This document shows positions 15,801 to 21,477 of a DNA stretch of 21,477 nucleotides, in pieces. Location: the NCBI GenBank assembly GCA_023439425.1, contig JAEXNZ010000097.1:1-21477 (forward strand), in the 5' to 3' direction. A program made the translations under genes and the position numbers. The notes beneath the pieces are model-generated. The model was given only the letters and a program-made list of their open reading frames with translations. It did not search any database and was not told where the DNA came from. Each line of letters starts with the position of its first letter. Position 1 is the first letter of the stretch. Source of the DNA: Pseudomonadota bacterium. GTDB lineage: Bacteria; Pseudomonadota; Gammaproteobacteria; Xanthomonadales; Xanthomonadaceae.

Positions 15801-17520
15801 CGTGGACCATCTCCTCGTCCAGCTCGCCCACCCGTCGCGAGCCTGCGCGTTCCATGCCCTCGGGCAGCAGTACGCTATACAGGCCCCGGTCCGGAATGGT
15901 GCCGCCGCTGGTCAACGCCAGCTGCCGCGCGCCCGGTCGTGCGGTCAGCAGGCCGGTCTCGCGGTTCCAGACCAGGCGCGGCCGGAAACTGGCGAAGTCA
16001 TCCGAGGAGTAGCGCCCGGCCAGCATGTCCAGGGTCGAATCAAAGGCGCTGCGTGGCAGCGTGCGGTAGGGGGCCGCACGACGCGCCCGCGCATACCAGT
16101 CATCCACGTGCAGTGGCTCCATCGCCACCGCGGCAACGGTCTGCTGCGCCAGCACGTCCAGCGGGTTCAGGGGTGGCTCCAGCGCCTCGATGCGCCCCGC
16201 CAGCATGCTGTCCACCACCACGGCGGCATCGACCAGATCACGGCGCGTACGCGGATACACCCGCCCGCTCGACAGCCCGCCCACCTGATGCCCGGCGCGA
16301 CCCACGCGCTGCAGCGCGCTGGCCACCGACAACGGAGCCGCCACCTGGATCACCAGGTCAACCTCGCCCATGTCGATGCCCAGCTCCAGGCTGGACGTGG
16401 CCACCACGCACCGCAGCGCACCGTCCTTCAGCGCCTGCTCGATCTGCGCCCGCTGCTCCTTCGATACCGAACCGTGGTGCGACCGCGCGATCAGCTCACC
16501 CGCGTTCTCAACGCGCCCGGAGGTACTACCCGTAAACGACCCAAGCACTTCCGGACGTAGAGCCGGGTCTTGCCCGGCTGCGAGCCCCCCGACCCGCTCC
16601 GCATACAACGCATTCAAGCGCGCGGTAAGCCGCTCCGCCACCCCACGCGAGTTCGCGAACACAATCGTGGAACGCCGCTGCAGCACCTCATCCAGAATGC
16701 TGGCCTCCACATGCGGCCAGATCGACCCGGCACGCGCGCCGGTTGCGTCGCCCGCATGCGTGGGAATATCGGCCATGTCCTCAACCGGCACCACGATCTT
16801 CATGTCCAGATGACGCGGCGACGGCGGATTGACCACAGTCACCGGGCGATCACCCCCCAGGAAGCCAGCCACCACCTGCTCCGGGCGCACCGTGGCCGAC
16901 AGCCCGATGCGCTGCGCCGGCCGCTCCAGTAACGCGTCCAACCGCTCCAGACTGAGCGCCAGATGCGTGCCGCGCTTGGTCCCCGCCACCGCGTGGATCT
17001 CATCGATGATGATCGTATCCACCCCGCGCAGCGTCTCGCGCGCGTTGGAGGTGAGCATCAGGAACAGCGACTCGGGCGTGGTGATCAGGATGTCCGGTGG
17101 CTTTCGCACCAGCCGGGCACGTTCGGCCGGCGTGGTGTCACCACTGCGGATGGCGACGCGGATGTCCGCATCCGGCTGCTGGCTGCTTTGCCGCTGTGCG
17201 CGCACGCCCTGCAATGGGCGCTGCAGATTGCGCTGCACGTCCGCTGCCAATGCCTTGATCGGCGAGATGTAGAGCACGCGTGTGGCAGTCGCATTGCTCC
17301 CCGCGGCACCTCGCGGCTCTAGCCGTGCTGCATCCTTTTCCGCAAACAGGCGGTCGATGGCATGCAGAAATGCGGCCAGGGTTTTGCCCGACCCCGTCGG
17401 CGCGATCACCAGCGTGTGCTGCCGTTGTCCGATGGCGGCCCATGCCGCCTCCTGCACCGGGGTGGCCGACGGGAACGTGGCATGGAACCAGGCAAGGATG
17501 GCGGGACTGAACGTGGACAT
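12898..17520 (-). CDS. lhr: Lhr: large ATP-dependent helicase
   Basis: 1540 residues from ATG 17520, nearly the 1538 of E. coli Lhr. Helicase motifs: Walker A APTGSGKT (40-47, Lys46), TTPESL (147-152), DEIH box (173-176), SATV, the GSVS.EQR segment, then SSLELGIDMGEVDLVIQ and QRVGRAGHQ (motifs IV-VI). A winged helix and the Lhr core domain follow. The long C-terminal half (about 850-1540) corresponds to the Lhr-CTD, which has AlkZ-like winged helices and, in E. coli, is reported to carry uracil-DNA glycosylase activity. The protein is a 3'-to-5' translocase linked to DNA repair. The frame stays open 27 codons upstream, but MSTFSPAI is the family-like start; the ribosome site is weak. Residues about 314-322 are encoded by a GTAG-type palindrome inside a variable linker with atypical codons. 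Confidence 0.95.
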   Translation of the reverse strand: MSTFSPAILAWFHATFPSATPVQEAAWAAIGQRQHTLVIAPTGSGKTLAAFLHAIDRLFAEKDAARLEPRGAAGSNATATRVLYISPIKALAADVQRNLQRPLQGVRAQRQSSQQPDADIRVAIRSGDTTPAERARLVRKPPDILITTPESLFLMLTSNARETLRGVDTIIIDEIHAVAGTKRGTHLALSLERLDALLERPAQRIGLSATVRPEQVVAGFLGGDRPVTVVNPPSPRHLDMKIVVPVEDMADIPTHAGDATGARAGSIWPHVEASILDEVLQRRSTIVFANSRGVAERLTARLNALYAERVGGLAAGQDPALRPEVLGSFTGSTSGRVENAGELIARSHHGSVSKEQRAQIEQALKDGALRCVVATSSLELGIDMGEVDLVIQVAAPLSVASALQRVGRAGHQVGGLSSGRVYPRTRRDLVDAAVVVDSMLAGRIEALEPPLNPLDVLAQQTVAAVAMEPLHVDDWYARARRAAPYRTLPRSAFDSTLDMLAGRYSSDDFASFRPRLVWNRETGLLTARPGARQLALTSGGTIPDRGLYSVLLPEGMERAGSRRVGELDEEMVHESRVNDVITLGATSWRIDQITHDQVIVSPAPGRSARLPFWRGEGVGRPAELGRALGELLAALDGVAEAASVDGLPAALRERLRHCGLEDNAIANLLALVQEQHAATGVLPTDRQLVVERCRDENGDWRLMLHSPYGRRVHDPWALALAERLRAQWQVDPNVVSSDDGIVARIPDTTGRVPGAELFVFEPERLRRAVIQAVDSSALFAARFRECASRALLLPRRQPGKRSPLWQQRLRAGQLLAVAQQHPDFPIVVEAARECLQDVYDLDSLDQLMQRIGSGAVQLVDVQTEVPSPFAADLLFGYVAEFLYASDVPQAERRASILSLDSGLLGDLLGEVALGELLDPQVVAEVAASLQRLAPARKVRQVEGVADLLRELGPMTLDAVAARIGEGDAAAALTELKRQQRVIRVSLAGETQWAAIEDAARLRDALGMPLPARIPAAFLKRTAEPLGELLMRFARTHPPFTTQEAATPFGLGVAVVEAALEQMAGQGRVLKVAEHTWVADDVFRRLRLRSLQAARDATRPVPADAYVRLLLERHGVTGAAAGGLEGLEGVARVIEQLAGVPLPVSAWEQQVLPARVRDYVPALLDELLATGTVVWAGHGRLGEDDGLVSLHLQEIAAETLPPLSTEPLSSLQSVLLEVLAEGGAWFVRQLAQQVQARWIDGPMPPVEDLHAALWALVWNGRVTCDLWSPLRALTGVRVPRARVLAAARRRRGLVGVPVPDASSTATRPALGVAHLDAPSLAGRWSLLQREATPDTVRALALAEGLLDRQGVVTRGAAMAEGVAGGFAAIQQVYRRMEDAGRVLRGRFVEGLGGAQFADRADVDRLRELAEAADMGGTAPVALSAVDPANPFGTTLPWPAHVSGVRPLRRSGGIVVIGNGRLLLYLTQGGRSLLNYVSADAPDVADVLASAATALVTGLRRTPRLRFTLALIDDAPPGKGPVTDALRKAGFRNAPRGLNWEG
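16557..16581 (+). repeat. GTAG-headed REP-like palindrome (SMAG type) inside lhr
   Basis: GTAG (16557-16560), stem AGCCGGG (16561-16567), loop TCTTG, stem CCCGGCT (16573-16579), then GC. A GTAG tetranucleotide followed by a short GC-rich stem-loop is the form of the SMAG repeats of S. maltophilia, which normally lie between genes. Here it is within the coding sequence of lhr and is read in frame without a stop. The family assignment rests on pattern, not alignment. Confidence 0.6.
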
Positions 17521-17585
17521 GCATTCGACTGTAGCAGGCCGCTGGTGAGGCATGATGGAAGGATCGTCCCGCCTGGATCCGCCCC

Positions 17586-18470
17586 ATGTCCAACCCGCCA
17601 CGCAAAGTTGTCATCACCGGAGCACTGACCCGCGACACGGTCCAAGCGTTGGCGGACGAGCGTGGACTGCACCTGGAACTGAGCCAGGCCTCCGGATGGA
17701 ACGGTGAAGGGCTGGATCTGCTTCCCGCGCTGTCCGATGCTGTTGAACACCTGGACATTGACCATGCGCTCGCGCTCGATGTCTCAATGGTGAACACCCT
17801 GCCCCGGCTGCGGTCGTTGGCGCTGCACGGCGCCGTGAAAGGCACCGTGGCGCTGACGTCGCTGGAGGGGCTGGGACTGTATACGAAGGCGGGGCGCATC
17901 CGGTTCAGTGGCCAGCCCCACCGGCTCGGGCGATTGGCTGGGGCGCTCGACAGCTCCACATTGGAAGCCTGTGCCACCGGTGGATTATTGCAGACACTCA
18001 TTCTGGTGAAATCGAGGCTGGATCAATTACCAGATGCATCCCTGCTTTCGCAGCTGGAGCAACTGCAGCTGTTCACGGTCTCCCGATTGGCGAGTATTGA
18101 TCCCGCACTGCAATCAGGGTGTCTTCAGTACGTGCGTGTAAACGGGTGCCGCGAGCTGAGCATCACCCGCCCTGTGGCCAGCCGCACACTGAAATACTTT
18201 GCCTTGAACGATTGCAGCGAGATCGGCTCACTCGATCTTCTGAACGTTACTCCCAGCCTGCAGGCGGTGTCTTTGCTCGGCCGCACCTCCGTCGGCGATG
18301 GCAGGATCGCGCATGTGGTGCGCCAAGGCTATGTAAAAGACCTTCGATTGTTGCCGAAGCCCAGCTACGACATCACGGCCGATCAGCTTCCATCCGACCC
18401 CGATCTCGCGCTGCGGCTGGTCCGGGAAATGGAGTCGGCTGGCGTACACAGCGTCGGCTACGAGCGATAA
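17586..18470 (+). CDS. Leucine-rich-repeat-like cytoplasmic protein, function unknown
   Basis: 294 residues, no signal peptide or membrane segment. From about residue 50 to 250 the chain shows irregular repeats of the L..L.L kind: LPRLRSLALHG, LTSLEGLGLY, GLLQTLILVKSRLDQLP, LSQLEQLQLFTVSRLASID, CLQYVRVNGCRELSI, TLKYFALNDCSEIGSLD and SLQAVSLLGRTSVGDG. This suggests a solenoid of about 7-8 turns for protein binding. Nothing catalytic is visible. The start has a GGAT site 8 nt upstream. It is divergent from lhr across 65 bp, and its 3' end overlaps the convergent GNAT gene by 13 bp. It could serve as an immunity or adaptor protein for a polymorphic toxin, but no toxin lies next to it on the same strand. 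Confidence 0.75.
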   Translation: MSNPPRKVVITGALTRDTVQALADERGLHLELSQASGWNGEGLDLLPALSDAVEHLDIDHALALDVSMVNTLPRLRSLALHGAVKGTVALTSLEGLGLYTKAGRIRFSGQPHRLGRLAGALDSSTLEACATGGLLQTLILVKSRLDQLPDASLLSQLEQLQLFTVSRLASIDPALQSGCLQYVRVNGCRELSITRPVASRTLKYFALNDCSEIGSLDLLNVTPSLQAVSLLGRTSVGDGRIAHVVRQGYVKDLRLLPKPSYDITADQLPSDPDLALRLVREMESAGVHSVGYER

Positions 18471-18955
18471 CGCATTGCCACATCGCAGCGCTGGTAGCGT
18501 GCGCCATAGGTCGCCATGATCTCCGCGTCGTGTCGGAAACCGGCCTTCTCATACAAGTGGATGGCAGCCGCGCACTTGGCATTGCTGAGCAGGTACAGCG
18601 GTGAGGCCTGCAGTTCTGCTGCACGATCGATCATCGCCGCCAGCAGAAACTCGCCCACCTTCAGACCACGTGCGCGCTCGAGGACGCCCATCTTGGTCAG
18701 CTCGTAGCCGTTGCCGTTCGACTTCTGCAGTGCGCACGTGCCGACGATGCCCAGCCCTTCCGCCTCAACGAACAGAATCACCCCGCCCTTGTCGATGATG
18801 CTGCGGCGGGGATGCTGGAGCACTTCGCGATCTGTGTCTTCCAACCGGAACATGGCGTTGATCCACTCCGCATTGATGTCATGGAAGTGGTGCGCCAGTT
18901 CATCACTGAACTCGTGGAGGGTCAGGGTGGCGGCGGTAAGGCGGGTCATGGGCAT
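18458..18955 (-). CDS. GNAT-family N-acetyltransferase
   Basis: 165 residues, a single GNAT domain. The central strand and pyrophosphate loop are seen as YELTKMGVLERARGLKVGEFLL (about 84-105), and the C-terminal motif as AAAIHLYEKAGFRHD (about 129-143). Both support acetyl-CoA-dependent N-acetylation of an unknown amine substrate. Start uncertain: Met1 at 18955, or Met3 at 18949, which has a slightly better ribosome site (GGAT, 5 nt). It is cytoplasmic. Its 3' end overlaps the LRR-like gene by 13 bp, tail to tail. It is divergent from the lipoprotein gene on its other side, with which it shares a promoter region of about 113 bp. Confidence 0.88.
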   Translation of the reverse strand: MPMTRLTAATLTLHEFSDELAHHFHDINAEWINAMFRLEDTDREVLQHPRRSIIDKGGVILFVEAEGLGIVGTCALQKSNGNGYELTKMGVLERARGLKVGEFLLAAMIDRAAELQASPLYLLSNAKCAAAIHLYEKAGFRHDAEIMATYGARYQRCDVAMRYRS

Positions 18956-19068
18956 CCACGTGCGCGTGAGGTAGTGAGTGGATCAATAGTACGGTGGTGA
19001 AATCAGAAGATCCCTATTCACTTCTGTGCCGATCTACGGCATACAGGGACTTCTTCCACGAACGCGCC

Positions 19069-19725
19069 ATGTGCCAGATGCGCCCAACCCTCCGTTCACC
19101 GATGTTTTTCCTGCTCGGCATCGGCCTAGCCGTCGCGCTATCGGGCTGCGAATCCCGGGATGAGTCGGCTGCGCCCGACCAGAGTCGTCAGATCCGCAGC
19201 GATCTGGTTCCGATCGTCCGCGACCTTCCGCTGGTTCCAATGAAAGAGCCGTTGGTGATCGAGTTCGATGTTCCAACTCCCGGGAGGAATTCTTCACCTG
19301 TGCTGGTTCTTGGACTCCGCGTCACCGGAAAAGATGCCAACGCCTCTGCCAAGGCCCAGGAAGATGTGATCTCTTCCGAAATCAAGGCGACCGTGATACT
19401 GGAAGGCTCAGGAATCGCATCCGGAAATCAGTTGCCATTGATGCGCACCGTGCAAAGTGCAACTACTGATGTTCCAAATATTGACGTGCCAATCGGCGCT
19501 GATGGCAAGACAGAGGGAACATGGCCCACCGATGTGGATGATACGTCGCTAGTCGAGGCGGCCTTGACGCAACCTGGAGGCGATTATCGCTACCTCGCGT
19601 TTGCATCTGCTCGCGGCATCCCTACCGGACGGTACCGCCTGACCATCTTGCTGACGCACACTGATACTGACGTTTCCCACGTCGCCTCAGAGCTGGTCGT
19701 AGCGTATTCCCACAAACCGAAATGA
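19069..19725 (+). CDS. Lipoprotein, candidate X-T4SS immunity protein (X-Tfi)
   Basis: 218 residues from ATG 19069, or 215 from ATG 19078; no clear ribosome site decides, and the open frame reaches back to a GTG at 18994. A basic leader and hydrophobic core end in the lipobox LSGC (Cys24 counted from 19078), followed by Glu, so an outer-membrane-anchored periplasmic lipoprotein is expected. The mature part is beta-rich and ends with YRLTILLTH...HVASELVVAY. The stop lies 9 bp before an XVIPCD effector gene. Effectors of the Xanthomonadales X-T4SS that act in the periplasm are encoded beside lipoproteins that neutralise them, so this is the likely immunity partner (inference from context). GC is low: 61 of 120 bases at 19381-19500 (51%). 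The immunity gene is intact although the effector is broken. Confidence 0.8.
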   Translation: MCQMRPTLRSPMFFLLGIGLAVALSGCESRDESAAPDQSRQIRSDLVPIVRDLPLVPMKEPLVIEFDVPTPGRNSSPVLVLGLRVTGKDANASAKAQEDVISSEIKATVILEGSGIASGNQLPLMRTVQSATTDVPNIDVPIGADGKTEGTWPTDVDDTSLVEAALTQPGGDYRYLAFASARGIPTGRYRLTILLTHTDTDVSHVASELVVAYSHKPK

Positions 19726-19734
19726 GATGAAGCC

Positions 19735-20673
19735 ATGACCAAGCGATACACTCTGACCATGTTTGTTGCCGCACCGGGCACGCCGCTCAAGTCAGGCGGC
19801 ACCAGCGCAGCAGGACATGTTTACTACGTAATTTCAGATGGAGAGAAAAAGGCCAGCTACGGCTTTGCTCCGTCAGAGCATGGTGCATCTTCCGGCCCGG
19901 GGAAAGTGTACCGGGAAGACTTTGATAATTATCTAAGCCCTCTCTATCAGAGAAAGCTGTAAATCACCGAGTCCCAGTACGAAAGACTCAAAGAGTTCGG
20001 CGGAAATCCACAGCAGCATGGCTTCAGCATGCAATACCACGGAGCCACCAACAGCTGCATCGACTTCATGTGGAGTGGGCTGAACCATGCAGGCATTCAT
20101 CGAAGGAATCTTCTGCTTATGCCGGATAAGGACTTCGATGGTGCGCTGAAACCGCTCAGCAACATCGAGCACATCAAAAGCATCCGACCTCCGGTGCCTG
20201 GGAGTCCGCTGAACACTGAGGACACCAACCTGATGCCGCAGCGTACGTTTTTGCAGCGTTTCATCAGCGAGGAGACCCTGCCCGAAGGCCATCGGGACAT
20301 GCTGAACGCGATCCGCGACCAGGTCGCGGACATCGACCAGAAGCATGGCCGGGTCTACGACCCGGCCAGCGAGCGGATTTCCGTCGGCCTGCTGGCATCT
20401 GCCAGGGAGCGCGGCATGGAACGTGTCGATCATGTCGTTCTTGGCAATGCGCCAACCGATGGGTCAAGTCAACGCATGTTTGCCGTCCAGGGGGCCTTGA
20501 ACGATCCGTCGCATTGCCGCGCCTCGGTTTCGATCAATGAAGCGGTGCAGACACCTGTTGAACGCTCCTTCGAGCGCCTGCAGGCAGCGGAACAGGCGCA
20601 TCAGCAACGCGAAACCCTCGCCATGAGTGACCCACACCAGGCGCAGAGCCCATCCGGCATTCGAATGGGCTGA
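19735..20673 (+). pseudogene. X-T4SS effector (X-Tfe) with XVIPCD secretion domain, interrupted by an in-frame TAA
   Basis: One reading frame of 312 codons plus the stop is open throughout except for TAA at 19960-19962 (codon 76). Without it the protein has an N-terminal toxin part (about 1-170) and a C-terminal XVIPCD (about 180-300). The XVIPCD carries DIDQKHGR, GMERVDHVVL, MFAVQGALNDPSHCRASVS and AVQTPVERSFERLQ, then a Gln-rich tail: the signal recognised by VirD4 in Xanthomonadales for delivery into rival bacteria. The toxin part has GHVYYVISDG (His28) and NSCIDFMW (Cys108). This His-then-Cys order suggests a permuted papain-like peptidase/amidase acting on cell wall in the periplasm (inference). 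The stop separates the two residues: the first piece (75 aa) lacks the Cys and the secretion domain; the second (214 aa from ATG 20029) lacks the His. The gene sits 9 bp after the lipoprotein gene. Confidence 0.85.
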
Positions 20674-20677
20674 CGCT

Positions 20678-20697
20678 GCTGAGCGGGCTGACTCAGC
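20678..20697. terminator. Small hairpin between convergent effector and NmrA-like genes
   Basis: GCTGAG (20678-20683), 8-nt loop, CTCAGC (20692-20697): perfect 6-bp arms in the 19-bp gap after the effector stop, overlapping the stop codon of the convergent gene. No T-run follows on either strand, so it is only a weak candidate for a shared terminator. Confidence 0.3.
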
Positions 20698-21477
20698 CGG
20701 CTACGGCGATCTCTGCCGCAAATCCCCGATACGACCGCAGCGGCCGCCCCAGCAGCTGCATCAATCGCTCCACATCGCCTGCGGCCGGCAGCATGCCGTC
20801 GCTGATGAAGCGCTCCGCCATCTGCTGCATGTCATAGGCCATCCACGGCGGCATGAACTGGCGCAGGTTCTGTTCGAAGCCAGCAGTATCGTCGCCGCCG
20901 TAGGCGATGGGGCGGCCGAGCACCTCGCTCCAGATGCCGGCCACGTCCGTACCGGTAAGCGCCTCCGGCCCGACCAGGTTCAAGCGGGTCACGGCGCTGT
21001 CCTCTGCCGCCTGATCGCGGGCGATCAGCTCCAGCGCGGCGATCTCGGCGATGTCGCGGGTATCGATCATTGCCAGGCCCTTGCTGCCGATCGGCATCGG
21101 GTACACGCCATAGCCCTGCACAACGTCCTTGACCGTCAGGTCGTTGTCCATGAAGTAGGCCGGGCGCAGGATCGTGGCGCTGAAGCCCATCTGCTCGATC
21201 ATGCGCTCCACCCCGTACTTGCCCGCAAAGTGCGGGACGTTGACGTAGCGGTCGCTATGGATCACCGACAGGTACACCACCCGCTTCACCCCCGCCTCGC
21301 GGGCCACATTGAGGGTGATCAGGGCCTGGGTGAACTCGTCGGCCACGACGGCATTGAGCAGGAACAGGGTGGACACGCCCTTGAAGGCGGCGCGCAACGC
21401 GTCGACGTCCAGCTGATCGCCCTGGTGCAGTTCCACACCGGCAGGCAGGTTGGCGTTGGCCGGGGTGCGGACCAACG
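20693..21477 (-). CDS. NmrA-like NAD(P)-binding protein (atypical SDR), N-terminus beyond window
   Basis: About 261 residues visible; the frame is open to the right edge, so the start and the glycine-rich dinucleotide loop lie outside. The visible part begins near the second strand (VRTPANANLPAGVELHQGD), as in the sequence that follows the GxxGxxG motif in NmrA proteins. It continues with STLFLLNAV, AREAGVKRVVYLSVIHSD, KYGVERMIEQMGFSATILRPAYFMDN and TRDIAEIAA, all typical of the NmrA/TMR group. The C-terminal half includes LTGTDVAGIWSEVLGRPI. These proteins bind NAD(P) and act as redox sensors or reductases; the substrate is unknown. An apparent TTG start at the edge is an artefact of truncation. 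Convergent with the X-Tfe pseudogene, with 19 bp between them. Confidence 0.88.
   Translation of the reverse strand, partial: LVRTPANANLPAGVELHQGDQLDVDALRAAFKGVSTLFLLNAVVADEFTQALITLNVAREAGVKRVVYLSVIHSDRYVNVPHFAGKYGVERMIEQMGFSATILRPAYFMDNDLTVKDVVQGYGVYPMPIGSKGLAMIDTRDIAEIAALELIARDQAAEDSAVTRLNLVGPEALTGTDVAGIWSEVLGRPIAYGGDDTAGFEQNLRQFMPPWMAYDMQQMAERFISDGMLPAAGDVERLMQLLGRPLRSYRGFAAEIAVAG

Noticed and set aside
12874..16560. Several 180-310-codon open frames on the plus strand across lhr
   Set aside because: All are antisense to a full-length helicase with intact motifs; they are a product of GC-rich codon structure.
17521..17601. Upstream extension of lhr
   Set aside because: The extra 27 residues are not Lhr-like and would run into the divergent LRR-like gene start. 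MSTFSPAI at 17520 gives the expected length.
19027..19041. Inverted repeat TGCCG-ATCTA-CGGCA upstream of the lipoprotein gene
   Set aside because: Only 5-bp arms, frequent by chance in GC-rich DNA, and no linked promoter could be placed.
19960..19965. Programmed readthrough or recoding at the internal TAA of the effector
   Set aside because: TAA followed by A is not a leaky context and no special downstream structure is evident; nonsense mutation or sequencing error is simpler.

Overview
The window is GC-rich, tightly packed chromosomal DNA that reads as Xanthomonadaceae, most likely Stenotrophomonas. Four things point there: the TonB-dependent receptor and CocE-type hydrolase styles; a MarR-GNAT fusion regulator; a short GTAG-headed palindrome of the kind that is very abundant in S. 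maltophilia (SMAG/REP); and a protein ending in a recognisable XVIPCD, the secretion signal for the Xanthomonadales bacteria-killing type IV secretion system (X-T4SS). This is inferred from protein and repeat style, not from a database match.

Layout. Positions 1-2418 (minus) hold a secreted CocE/NonD-type serine hydrolase, translationally coupled to a membrane protein that runs off the left edge. Positions 2582-5475 (plus) form an apparent operon: MipA/OmpV-family outer-membrane protein, OmpR-type response regulator and sensor histidine kinase. It is preceded by a perfect 7-bp direct repeat with an 11-bp period and carries a run of nine G in the mipA coding region. Positions 5456-7432 (minus) hold a LysR regulator and a MarR-GNAT fusion regulator. 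The fusion gene has a marO-like operator over its start and is divergent from a TonB-dependent receptor (7652-10255).

Positions 10329-12117 (plus) hold two unrecognised exported proteins. The first is small, cysteine-rich and of low GC. The second ends in an Ala-rich tail encoded by a very strong DNA hairpin. Positions 12140-17520 (minus) hold a DJ-1/PfpI-family protein and a full-length Lhr helicase, whose gene contains an in-frame GTAG-type palindrome in a linker. Positions 17586-18470 (plus) encode a leucine-rich-repeat-like cytoplasmic protein, convergent with a GNAT acetyltransferase.

Positions 19069-20673 (plus) are the most notable part: a low-GC two-gene cassette made of a lipoprotein (candidate X-Tfi immunity protein) and an XVIPCD effector (X-Tfe). 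The effector frame is open from 19735 to 20673 except for one in-frame TAA at 19960-19962. The toxin therefore appears inactivated by a nonsense mutation, while its putative immunity gene is intact. The toxin part looks like an undescribed His...Cys (permuted papain-like) hydrolase, which is an inference. The right edge (20693-21477, minus) is a truncated NmrA-like NAD(P)-binding protein.

No tRNA, rRNA, CRISPR array, transposase or prophage gene was seen. No gene-free stretch exceeds about 220 bp.
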